This document shows, piece by piece, positions 8,596 through 14,854 of a DNA stretch of 31,908 nt. A program made the translations under genes and the position numbers. Position 1 is the stretch's first letter. The number at the start of each line of letters is the position of its first letter. Source of the DNA: Bacteroidales bacterium. Lineage in GTDB: Bacteria; Bacteroidota; Bacteroidia; Bacteroidales; F082. The DNA lies in NCBI GenBank assembly GCA_024689285.1, contig JAILDR010000104.1, positions 1 through 31,908 on the forward strand, written 5' to 3'. Under the pieces are notes generated by a model. That model did not search any database. It had not been told where the DNA came from and worked only from the letters and a program-made list of their open reading frames with translations.

Positions 8596-9867
8596 TCAGG
8601 CGGTTTTTTGTGAAAAAAGAATATTTCTAAAGCCTTGCATGATTTTTTCCGTCGCTCCCACCTGACTTGCCAGATAGGTTTTACAAGTCTCAGAGGCCTG
8701 CGCATAGAACGATTCATCGTCCATCAGACGACTAAAGATGGCTTGCAACTGCGCGGCATCGCTGACAGGGAACGCCCCTTGCAGCTTCACCAGGTCGACC
8801 GCCTCCATGAAATCGGTGTATTTCGGTCCAAACACCACAGGACAGCCAAAAGTGACCGGCTCCTGAATGTTGTGGATATTCACCCCAAAGCCGCCACCGA
8901 TGTAGACGAAATGGGCATATTGATAGAGCTGCGACAGGATACCTATCGTATTGACAACCAAAATATTTGATTTTTCTGCTGAATGAAGTTCCGAATACAG
9001 CACCGCCCCAGAGAAGGATGCCTTGATTTGGTTGATATGGTTCTGTGAGATGTCGTGCGGCGCGATGATGAGGCAATAGTTGTCGGGCATTGCCTGACAG
9101 AAAGCCGTCATCAGCTTCTCATCAGGCGGCCAGGTGCTGCCAGCGATGATGCAATTCCGCCCGTTGATAAACTTCTCGATTTCGGGGAAAGGCTTGGCCT
9201 GCCGTGCAATAGCAGCCACACGGTCGAAACGCGTGTCGCCACAAACCGTGTAGTTGTCGAAACCATGCTCATGCAGCAAAGCCGCTGTCGTCTTGTCCTG
9301 CACAAAGAAATGAGTCACGGTATGCAACTGTTTGCGGAACCAGTAGCCGTAAGGCTTGAAGAAGAAGGATTTAGGCTTGAAAATCAGGGAGATGTAGAAC
9401 AAGGGGATGCCAGCCTTTTTCAGGGCTCGCATGTAATTGAACCAGAAATCGTACTTAATGAAGAAGGCCGCCACGAAATGATGGCGTTGCAGCCACTTTT
9501 TGGCGTTAAGGGCCGTGTCGGAAGGCAGATACAGCACCTCGTCGGCCAAGGGATAGTTTTTGCGCACCTCGTAGCCCGACGGCGAGAAAAACGAGAGCAG
9601 TATCCTGTAATGCGGAAACTCTTCTTTAATGGCCTCGATGACGGGACGACCCTGCTCAAACTCGCCCAACGACGCAGCATGAAACCAAATCCAGTCGCCA
9701 TCGCCCGTCGGAGAGGGCAGCTTGGCCCTCCTCCTAATCCTGAACTCCCTCATCTGCCGAAGACGCCCTTGAATCAACAGCTTGGCTTTGGCGTTGCCGA
9801 ACAAAGCGGCAATGCTCACGCCAAGGGTATAGAGTAAAACACCTATGGTAAACAGCATCAGCATCAT
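8596..9867 (-). CDS. waaA: 3-deoxy-D-manno-octulosonic acid (Kdo) transferase
   Basis: A 423-residue glycosyltransferase of family GT30, which moves Kdo from CMP-Kdo onto the lipid A precursor at the cytoplasmic face of the inner membrane. Residues 1-24 form the usual N-terminal membrane anchor. IWFHAASLGEFEQGRPVI (about 60-77) carries the conserved SLGE motif, with E69 the expected catalytic base. FFIKYDFWFNYMRALKKAGIP, the FVQDKTTAALL segment and CGDTRFDRV are typical of WaaA. The C-terminal half has the IIAGSTWPPDE and GGGFGVNIHNIQEPVTFGCP nucleotide-sugar binding motifs. The length is normal. The start ATG overlaps the TGA of the upstream barrel gene by one base (TGATG), which implies translational coupling. 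Confidence 0.95.
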   Translation of the reverse strand: MMLMLFTIGVLLYTLGVSIAALFGNAKAKLLIQGRLRQMREFRIRRRAKLPSPTGDGDWIWFHAASLGEFEQGRPVIEAIKEEFPHYRILLSFFSPSGYEVRKNYPLADEVLYLPSDTALNAKKWLQRHHFVAAFFIKYDFWFNYMRALKKAGIPLFYISLIFKPKSFFFKPYGYWFRKQLHTVTHFFVQDKTTAALLHEHGFDNYTVCGDTRFDRVAAIARQAKPFPEIEKFINGRNCIIAGSTWPPDEKLMTAFCQAMPDNYCLIIAPHDISQNHINQIKASFSGAVLYSELHSAEKSNILVVNTIGILSQLYQYAHFVYIGGGFGVNIHNIQEPVTFGCPVVFGPKYTDFMEAVDLVKLQGAFPVSDAAQLQAIFSRLMDDESFYAQASETCKTYLASQVGATEKIMQGFRNILFSQKTA

Positions 9868-10658
9868 CAGTTATAGTAATACTCCTCAGGCTGGCGTTGG
9901 TAGGTGGGTATGTTCCAACTCAAACGGATGCCGTAGTAAAAATCGTTGTAAACCTTGTGGGGGTCGGTATAGCCCACGGGGACACCATCGAATACGCGGA
10001 AGTCGTATGCGCGCAAATCATGGTTGGCAGCATAAGTGGCCTCAAGCGAGACAGAGAAATTGGCGATACGGGAATTGCCGAAGAAGAGATAGCCTGCCTC
10101 AAGATGGAAGGCCGGGCCGCCACGCATACGGTCGTAGCCGTATTCATACTCCTTGTAGACCACGTATGGCGTGTTGTTGGTGTTGCGGTCGAAGTCGATT
10201 TTGGTCCGGTTGCGGAGATAACCGATACCCAGCTGAACGAAAATGCCGCTGTTGGGGTTGGGCCAAATCGGGAACAGCTTGCCGACTTCAGCCTGCAAGT
10301 GCATACCGCGTTGGTAGATGGCAAAGGTGGAATACAATCCCGCGCCTCCGGTAATCTCGCCATATTCCGTGGTGATGCCCTCACCGAAGATGTCGATGCG
10401 GTCGCCCTTCAGCTGGTTACCGAAAATGAAATTGCCATTGGCGGTGAAAATCCAGTTCGACTTGGTCTTGTAAACGAAACTGCCACCGATGGTGTTGCTC
10501 ACGCCGTAATCTTTCCTCAAGTCAAAGGCGGGAAGATGGAAGGCATAGGTGACTTGGAACATCGCGACGGGGATGGGTTCCTTCATAATGTCTTTCGGCT
10601 GTTGGGCCTGCAGGGCCAAACCAGCGAGGAGAAGCAGGGAGATAAAAAGCTTACGCAT
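9867..10658 (-). CDS. Conserved outer-membrane beta-barrel-like protein, function unknown
   Basis: This 263-residue exported protein has a signal peptide at residues 1-19 (MRKLFISLLLLAGLALQAQ). The mature part is rich in aromatic residues with alternating hydrophobic strands (SNTIGGSFVYKTKSNWIFTA, GIFVQLGIGYLRNRTKIDF, AFHLEAGYLFFG, FYYGIRLSWNIPTYQ), as expected for a small outer-membrane barrel. It ends EEYYYN rather than with the terminal aromatic residue typical of a BamA signal, although tyrosines are close by. I do not recognise a named family. It is the first gene of a unit with waaA, sharing a TGATG stop-start overlap, so a role in lipopolysaccharide or outer-membrane assembly is a reasonable inference, no more. 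Confidence 0.75.
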   Translation of the reverse strand: MRKLFISLLLLAGLALQAQQPKDIMKEPIPVAMFQVTYAFHLPAFDLRKDYGVSNTIGGSFVYKTKSNWIFTANGNFIFGNQLKGDRIDIFGEGITTEYGEITGGAGLYSTFAIYQRGMHLQAEVGKLFPIWPNPNSGIFVQLGIGYLRNRTKIDFDRNTNNTPYVVYKEYEYGYDRMRGGPAFHLEAGYLFFGNSRIANFSVSLEATYAANHDLRAYDFRVFDGVPVGYTDPHKVYNDFYYGIRLSWNIPTYQRQPEEYYYN

Positions 10659-10713
10659 GGCATTCTATATTTTATCTGAAAACGGAAAAGCTTGCATTTT
10701 CGTATTGAGATTG

Positions 10714-10721
10714 CAAAAATA
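10714..10721 (-). promoter_or_regulatory. -7 element for the barrel-waaA unit
   Basis: On the minus strand TATTTTTG matches TAnnTTTG 56 bases before the ATG at 10658. No -33 element at good spacing. It lies back-to-back with the -7 element of the peptidase gene. Confidence 0.55.
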
Positions 10722-10745
10722 CGAAAAAGGTCGGCTCAATTGTCG

Positions 10746-10753
10746 TATCTTTG
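10746..10753 (+). promoter_or_regulatory. -7 element for the M16 peptidase gene
   Basis: TATCTTTG ends only 17 bases before the ATG at 10771, so the leader must be very short. This decides the start codon, because the longer open frame begins upstream of the promoter. Confidence 0.65.
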
Positions 10754-10770
10754 CAGCCAATTTCATTCCC

Positions 10771-12012
10771 ATGATTGACAACAGATACACCGAGTCGGTG
10801 CTTCCCAATGGCATCAGACTGATACACAAGGAGAAAAAAGGCGAAATCGCACACCTCATTCTGATGGTGGAGACAGGCACACGCGACGAGCTGGCACACG
10901 AGAACGGTTTGGCCCACTTCGTGGAACACACCATCTTCAAAGGCACACAGAACCGCAAGGCCTACCATATCCTCAGCTGCCTCGACAACGTGGGCGGCGA
11001 CCTCAACGCCTTCACCACCAAAGAAGAGACCTGCCTGCAGGCCACCTTCCTCAGGCAGCACTACCAACGCGCCCTCGACCTCTTTGCCGACATCGCCTTC
11101 CATTCCACCTTCCCCGAAAACGAACTGGCCAAGGAGAAGGAGGTCATCTTAGACGAAATCAACTCCTATTTGGACTCACCTTCCGACGAGATTTACGACT
11201 TGTTCGAGGAAATGGTGTTCAAAGGCCATCCGCTGTCGCGCAACATTCTGGGCACCACTGAACTGGTGAAAGGCTTCAAGCGCAACGACATCCTCGACTT
11301 CATGTCACACAACTACAGCACCGATGCCATGATACTGGCCTCCATTGGCGACATCTCTTTCAAGGAATTCGAGCGGATGGCCCTGAAGTATTTTGGCGAA
11401 CAACCCGCTCACTTCATCAATAAGAAGCGCGAGCCTTTCACGGGCTACACCCCGCAACACAGCACCTTGGAGCGCAAAAACCACTTGAGCCACTGCATGA
11501 TAGGCGGCATTGCACCTGAGTTTTGCAGTCCCTTACGGATGCCCATCGTGATGCTCAACAACGTATTGGGCGGACCCGCCATGAGTTCGCGCCTCGGACT
11601 CAACATCAGGGAGAAATATGGCTTCGCCTACAGCATCGAGTCGCAATACAGCGCCTATTCCGACACGGGCCTCATCAACGTCTACATGGCCGTCGACCCC
11701 GACTCGTTGGAACGCGCCATCGGGCTGGTCTACAAGGAGTTGGACAAGCTGTGTCAGCAACGCCTCGGCACCATGCAGCTGCAACACGCCAAGCAGCAGC
11801 TCATCGGGCAGGTGGCCCTGAGCTATGAGAGCGGCATGAACGAAGTCCTAAGTGCCACACGATCGCTCCTCATGGGCGAGCCCATCGAATATATGGACGA
11901 CATCATCCGCAAGGTGGAAGCCGTCACCGCAAACGACATCCTTGAGATAGCCAACCAGGTGTTCGACAAGCAGCAGCTGAGCCAGATTATCTTCCGAGGG
12001 GTGGAAAACTAG
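10771..12012 (+). CDS. M16 family zinc metalloprotease (pitrilysin/processing-peptidase type)
   Basis: A 413-residue single-unit M16 peptidase. The inverted zinc motif HFVEH is at residues 49-53, with H49 and H53 as zinc ligands and E52 as the base. Acidic residues E122 and E129 in KEKEVILDEI provide the expected third ligand about 70-76 residues later. The second half has the GGPAMSSRLGLNIREKYGFAYSI segment (R/Y pair) conserved in processing peptidases of the YmxG/PepR type. There is no signal peptide, so the protein is probably cytoplasmic. Start chosen at 10771: an open frame extends upstream to 10549, but the promoter at 10746-10753 lies within that extension, and MIDNRYTESVLPNGIRLIH is the normal N-terminus. 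The acyltransferase gene follows after 31 bases. Confidence 0.92.
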   Translation: MIDNRYTESVLPNGIRLIHKEKKGEIAHLILMVETGTRDELAHENGLAHFVEHTIFKGTQNRKAYHILSCLDNVGGDLNAFTTKEETCLQATFLRQHYQRALDLFADIAFHSTFPENELAKEKEVILDEINSYLDSPSDEIYDLFEEMVFKGHPLSRNILGTTELVKGFKRNDILDFMSHNYSTDAMILASIGDISFKEFERMALKYFGEQPAHFINKKREPFTGYTPQHSTLERKNHLSHCMIGGIAPEFCSPLRMPIVMLNNVLGGPAMSSRLGLNIREKYGFAYSIESQYSAYSDTGLINVYMAVDPDSLERAIGLVYKELDKLCQQRLGTMQLQHAKQQLIGQVALSYESGMNEVLSATRSLLMGEPIEYMDDIIRKVEAVTANDILEIANQVFDKQQLSQIIFRGVEN

Positions 12013-12043
12013 TATATCCTATCTTCACCAAACAAGACACCTT

Positions 12044-12706
12044 ATGACCACATTCGATTTCTTCAACATCCTCCGCTCCATCCCGAAGACCTTGCGCTTC
12101 AACCTGCATTATTTTCCGCTGAAGACAGCTTTGAAGCTGCCTGTCGTGGTGTCGCACCGCACGTTTTTGCGCGAGCTGAACGGCAAGGTGGTATTGCCCG
12201 AAAAAGTGGAAACCGCGATGGTGAAAATCGGCTTTGGCGATGTGGGGCATTACGACCGCAAGCATTCCCGCAGCATTTGGCAGGTGAGCGGTAGGGTCAG
12301 CTTTGGAGGCAAGGCAAGCATAGGGCATGGCTCCAAACTCTCAATACGCGGTGATTTGACGCTGGGGGCCGACTTCAACATGACGGCAGAGAGCACCATC
12401 GTCTGCGCCAAGAGCATCCGTTTCGGCAACGACTGCCTGCTGAGCTGGGACATCCTCGTAATGGACACCGACGAACATCCTTTGTACGACAAGGAGCATA
12501 AACGCATCAATCCAGACAAGCCCATCATCGTGGGTAATCATGTCTGGATTGGGTGCAAATGTGTGTTGCTGAAAGGCGCTGAGATACCTGACAACACCGT
12601 GTTGGCGGCAGGCACCCTGCTGACTTCAGCCTTTTCGGGCGAGCAACAGGTGATTGGCGGCAATCCGCCTTCTATCCTGAAGCGCGAAGTCCGTTGGGAA
12701 CACTGA
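12044..12706 (+). CDS. Acyltransferase with left-handed beta-helix (hexapeptide repeat)
   Basis: A 220-residue protein. From about residue 85 onward, hexapeptide-type repeats form a left-handed beta-helix (VSFGGKASIGHGSKLSIRG, LGADFNMTAESTIVCAKSIRFG). The C-terminal part, VGNHVWIGCKCVLLKGAEIP followed by DNTVLAAGTLL and VIGGNPPSIL, is typical of the maltose/galactoside and serine O-acetyltransferase superfamily. These enzymes transfer an acyl group from acetyl-CoA to a sugar or amino-acid hydroxyl. The His in the MDTDEHPLYD segment could be the catalytic base. The N-terminal ~80 residues are unlike the standard acetyltransferases and resemble versions found in polysaccharide loci, but there is no such locus here. 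It is probably co-transcribed with the M16 peptidase. Substrate unknown. Confidence 0.8.
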   Translation: MTTFDFFNILRSIPKTLRFNLHYFPLKTALKLPVVVSHRTFLRELNGKVVLPEKVETAMVKIGFGDVGHYDRKHSRSIWQVSGRVSFGGKASIGHGSKLSIRGDLTLGADFNMTAESTIVCAKSIRFGNDCLLSWDILVMDTDEHPLYDKEHKRINPDKPIIVGNHVWIGCKCVLLKGAEIPDNTVLAAGTLLTSAFSGEQQVIGGNPPSILKREVRWEH

Positions 12707-12714
12707 TATTATCT

Positions 12715-12792
12715 CACGCAGAATACGCAGAATTATGGGAAGCGCGAGGCGATGCAAATTCTACGTCCGGCAGGTTCTGCGATTTCTGCGTG
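12715..12792. repeat. Imperfect inverted repeat between converging genes
   Basis: The left arm 12715-12732 (CACGCAGAATACGCAGAA) and the right arm 12775-12792 (TTCTGCGATTTCTGCGTG) are complementary except at two adjacent positions. They are separated by 42 bases. Each arm also contains an internal direct repeat of CGCAGAA. It may act as a weak terminator for both the acyltransferase and adk, or be a miniature mobile or repeat element. Confidence 0.75.
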
Positions 12793-12800
12793 CAAAAAAA

Positions 12801-13370
12801 TCACAACGTTTCTATCACCGAACAGAGGTTGGCGAAGATATGCGGAATTTCGCCTACGCCGTTCACATGGTGAAGCTGTCCTTTGGCCTCATAGAAGCCC
12901 ATGACCGGATGCGTCTTTTCGTTGTATTCCACAAAACGGTGCTTGATGGAGTCAATATTATCGTCGGCACGACCGCTGACCTTGCCACGTTCCAGCATAC
13001 GCTCGATAAGCATTTCCTCCGGCACTTTAAGGCTGAGCACGCCCGAAAGCGCCATATTGTATTTCTGCATCAAGTCGTCCAGGATTTCAGCCTGCGGCAC
13101 CGTGCGCGGATAGCCGTCGAAGAGAAACCCTGCGGAATCCAAGTTCTCAGAAAGCTTCTTCTCGATGATTCTCGCCACGATGTCGTCGGAGACGAGTCCA
13201 CCCTTGCCGATGATTTCCTTCACCTGCAAGCCTAATTCGCTTTCAGCGGCGATTTCCTCACGAAGGATTTCGCCTGTCGAGATATAAGTCAGATGATATT
13301 TCTCGCGAAGGAACTGCGACTGCGTTCCCTTGCCTGCCCCGGGAGGGCCAAATAGGATGATGTTGAGCAT
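12801..13370 (-). CDS. adk: Adenylate kinase, short (zinc-free LID) form
   Basis: This 189-residue enzyme interconverts ATP + AMP and 2 ADP in the cytoplasm. It starts MLNIILFGPPGAGKGTQ with the P-loop GPPGAGKGT at 8-16. AMP-binding residues are in ISTGEILREE and FLFDGYPRTVPQAEIL, and a short LID appears as RGKVSGRADDN. The length matches the compact bacterial class without the zinc-binding LID insertion. It follows hpt on the same strand with a 78-base spacer made mostly of CAAC-type tandem repeats. No promoter is visible in that spacer, so it is probably co-transcribed with hpt as a purine salvage/energy unit. Confidence 0.95.
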   Translation of the reverse strand: MLNIILFGPPGAGKGTQSQFLREKYHLTYISTGEILREEIAAESELGLQVKEIIGKGGLVSDDIVARIIEKKLSENLDSAGFLFDGYPRTVPQAEILDDLMQKYNMALSGVLSLKVPEEMLIERMLERGKVSGRADDNIDSIKHRFVEYNEKTHPVMGFYEAKGQLHHVNGVGEIPHIFANLCSVIETL

Positions 13371-13375
13371 GGTAT

Positions 13376-13436
13376 GTTGTTGAATTGTTGATTGTTGATT
13401 GTTGAATTGTTGAATTGTTGAACTGTTGAACTGTTG
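13376..13436. repeat. Nonamer tandem repeat in the hpt-adk spacer
   Basis: In the mRNA sense (minus strand) the spacer reads CAACAGTTC twice, CAACAATTC twice, CAACAAT twice, then CAACAATTC and CAACA just before the adk start. The basic period is 9 bases, with two 7-base units. Guanine is nearly absent, so the mRNA should be unstructured. It occupies nearly all of the spacer between the hpt stop (13449) and the adk ATG (13370). Confidence 0.85.
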
Positions 13437-13448
13437 ACGCTATGCGGG

Positions 13449-13988
13449 TCATGATTCTATAATCTTGTAGATATCTGGAAGGTTTCTCCCCTGTTGGTCA
13501 TAGTCGAGGCCATAGCCCACGATGAATTCGTTGCCGATGTCCATACCTTTATAGTCGATGGTAAAGGTGTATTGGAAATTGTCGGGCTTGAAGAACAGGG
13601 TGGCGATGCGCACGTCGGAAGCCTTAAGGTCGAAGAGTTTCTGAATGGTATAGCGCATGGTGTGACCCGTGTCGACAATGTCTTCCACGATGACCACATG
13701 ACGTCCGTCCAAAGGATGATCCAGACCAATCAGCTCACGCACCACATTGGTGCTTTCCGTTCCGGCATACGACGACAGCTTAACAAAGCTAATCTCGCAG
13801 GGGATAGTGACACGCTTGAACAGTTCGGACGCAAACATGAAAGCACCGTTAAGCACCACAAGGAACAAGGGATTCTTGCCTGCCATGTCGTGGCTGATCT
13901 GGTCGGCCACCTTCTGAATCTCAACTTCTATCTTTTCTTGTGGGATATAAAGTCCAAACTCCTTGTCTAATACTTTTACTGTTTTCAT
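13449..13988 (-). CDS. hpt: Hypoxanthine phosphoribosyltransferase
   Basis: A 179-residue type I phosphoribosyltransferase that salvages hypoxanthine (and often guanine) with PRPP to give IMP/GMP. The PRPP loop VVIVEDIVDTGHT lies at 98-110, with the paired acidic residues E102-D103. The flexible loop segment VKLSSYAGTEST, the FFKPDN segment and the C-terminal VGYGLDYDQQGRNLPDIYKI are typical of bacterial HPRT. The ATG at 13988 is used; an in-frame TTG two codons upstream (13994) is less likely. It has a strong promoter (14032-14062) and a small hairpin in its leader, and leads into adk. Cytoplasmic. Confidence 0.95.
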   Translation of the reverse strand: MKTVKVLDKEFGLYIPQEKIEVEIQKVADQISHDMAGKNPLFLVVLNGAFMFASELFKRVTIPCEISFVKLSSYAGTESTNVVRELIGLDHPLDGRHVVIVEDIVDTGHTMRYTIQKLFDLKASDVRIATLFFKPDNFQYTFTIDYKGMDIGNEFIVGYGLDYDQQGRNLPDIYKIIES

Positions 13989-14010
13989 TTTCAAAAGATT
14001 GAGTTTCGTC

Positions 14011-14027
14011 GCCTAAATGAATTAGGC
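14011..14027 (-). other. Small hairpin in the hpt leader
   Basis: GCCTAA and TTAGGC pair around a five-base loop, a few bases downstream of the expected transcription start of hpt. It could protect the mRNA 5' end or be an operator; nothing distinguishes these. Confidence 0.5.
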
Positions 14028-14031
14028 GATA

Positions 14032-14062
14032 CAAAGATACAAAATGCTTCCATTGCGTCAAC
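14032..14062 (-). promoter_or_regulatory. Promoter of hpt-adk
   Basis: On the minus strand GTTG (14062-14059), a 19-base spacer and TATCTTTG (14039-14032) form a full Bacteroidota promoter. Confidence 0.8.
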
Positions 14063-14079
14063 AGCATGGAAAAAAAAAC

Positions 14080-14087
14080 TATTTTTG
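14080..14087 (+). promoter_or_regulatory. Likely -7 element for purE-malQ
   Basis: TATTTTTG matches TAnnTTTG. If used, the purE leader is about 235 bases long and consists almost wholly of repeats. The -33 region is weak. Confidence 0.5.
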
Positions 14088-14094
14088 CCACATT

Positions 14095-14220
14095 ATATAA
14101 AAGCTTATTGTCTGGATTGCTTCGTCGTTCCTCCTCGCAATGACGCAAACTGTCAACATATAAAAGCTTATTGCCTGGATTGCTTCGTCGTTCCTCCTCG
14201 CAATGACGCAAACTGTCAAC
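14095..14220. repeat. 63-bp tandem duplication carrying the dispersed intergenic repeat
   Basis: Copies 14095-14157 and 14158-14220 are identical except at one base (T at 14111, C at 14174). Each carries the CTGGATTGCTTCGTCG...CTCCTCGCAATGACGC element seen at 422-456, flanked by ATATAAAAGCTTATTG and AAACTGTCAAC. Confidence 0.9.
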
Positions 14221-14328
14221 TGAATAACCAAACAACTGAATAACCAAACAACTGACAACTGATAACTAACAACTAACAACTGAATAACCAAACAACTGAC
14301 AACTGATAACTAACAACTAACAACTGAT
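14218..14328. repeat. 44-bp tandem repeat of AACTGAY-type heptamers ending at the purE start codon
   Basis: Two perfectly identical 44-base units, 14234-14277 and 14278-14321, are preceded by a 16-base partial unit (14218-14233) and followed by the start of another, which runs into the purE ATG at 14329. Each unit is built from AACTGAA, TAACCAAAC, AACTGAC, AACTGAT, AACTAAC and AACTAAC. Together with the 63-bp duplication it fills the gene-free stretch before purE. Confidence 0.9.
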
Positions 14329-14835
14329 ATGACCCCAATAGTAAGCATCATCATGGGAAGCACTTCCGACCTTCCCGTTTTAGAAAAAGCCGCCCAGTTT
14401 TTCGACGAGATGGCTATCCCCTTTGAAATGAACGCTTTGAGTGCGCATCGCACGCCACAGGAAGTGGAGACCTTTGCCCGCGAGGCCCAGGGGCGCGGCA
14501 TCAAGGTCATCATCGCCGCTGCGGGTATGGCTGCCGCCTTGCCGGGTGTGATTGCAGCTAACACCACGTTGCCCGTCATTGGCGTTCCCGTAAAGGGAAT
14601 GCTTGATGGCTTGGATGCCATGCTGTCCATCATCCAAATGCCTCCCGGAATTCCAGTCGCCACGGTGGGTGTGAATGGAGCCTTGAACGCTGCTATTCTC
14701 GCTGCCGAGATGCTGGCTTTGGGCGATGTTGAAATTGCCAAGAAGGTTGCAAATTATAAGGAGAACCTGAAGAACAAAATCACCAAAGCAAATGCCGAGT
14801 TGAAAGAAGTGAAGTACCAATACAAGACGAACTAA
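14329..14835 (+). CDS. purE: N5-carboxyaminoimidazole ribonucleotide mutase
   Basis: This 168-residue enzyme of de novo purine synthesis converts N5-CAIR to CAIR. The phosphate-binding GSTSD motif is at residues 10-14, SAHRTP places the catalytic His at residue 40, and AAAGMAAALPGVIAANTTLPVIGVP follows. The SAHRTP and AALPGV segments suit class I PurE, which works with PurK, rather than class II, which uses CO2 directly. No purK is in the window. The start is fixed by MTPIVSIIMGSTSD directly after the repeat array. malQ starts 19 bases after its stop, so the two are probably co-transcribed. Its leader is unusually long and repetitive. Confidence 0.95.
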   Translation: MTPIVSIIMGSTSDLPVLEKAAQFFDEMAIPFEMNALSAHRTPQEVETFAREAQGRGIKVIIAAAGMAAALPGVIAANTTLPVIGVPVKGMLDGLDAMLSIIQMPPGIPVATVGVNGALNAAILAAEMLALGDVEIAKKVANYKENLKNKITKANAELKEVKYQYKTN

Positions 14836-14854
14836 CGGCTTCCCCTTTTGCGGC

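Noticed and set aside
9055..9837. 260-codon open frame on the plus strand opposite waaA
   Set aside because: It is fully antisense to an unambiguous waaA, has no recognisable domain and no promoter, and reflects codon bias of the real gene.
9897..10679. 260-codon open frame opposite the barrel gene
   Set aside because: It covers the barrel gene in antisense. The barrel gene has a good signal peptide and couples to waaA, while the opposite frame has neither.
14095..14321. Direct repeats that could be taken for a CRISPR array
   Set aside because: The copies are adjacent duplications with no unique spacers between them, unit sizes differ (63 and 44 bases), and no cas genes are present.
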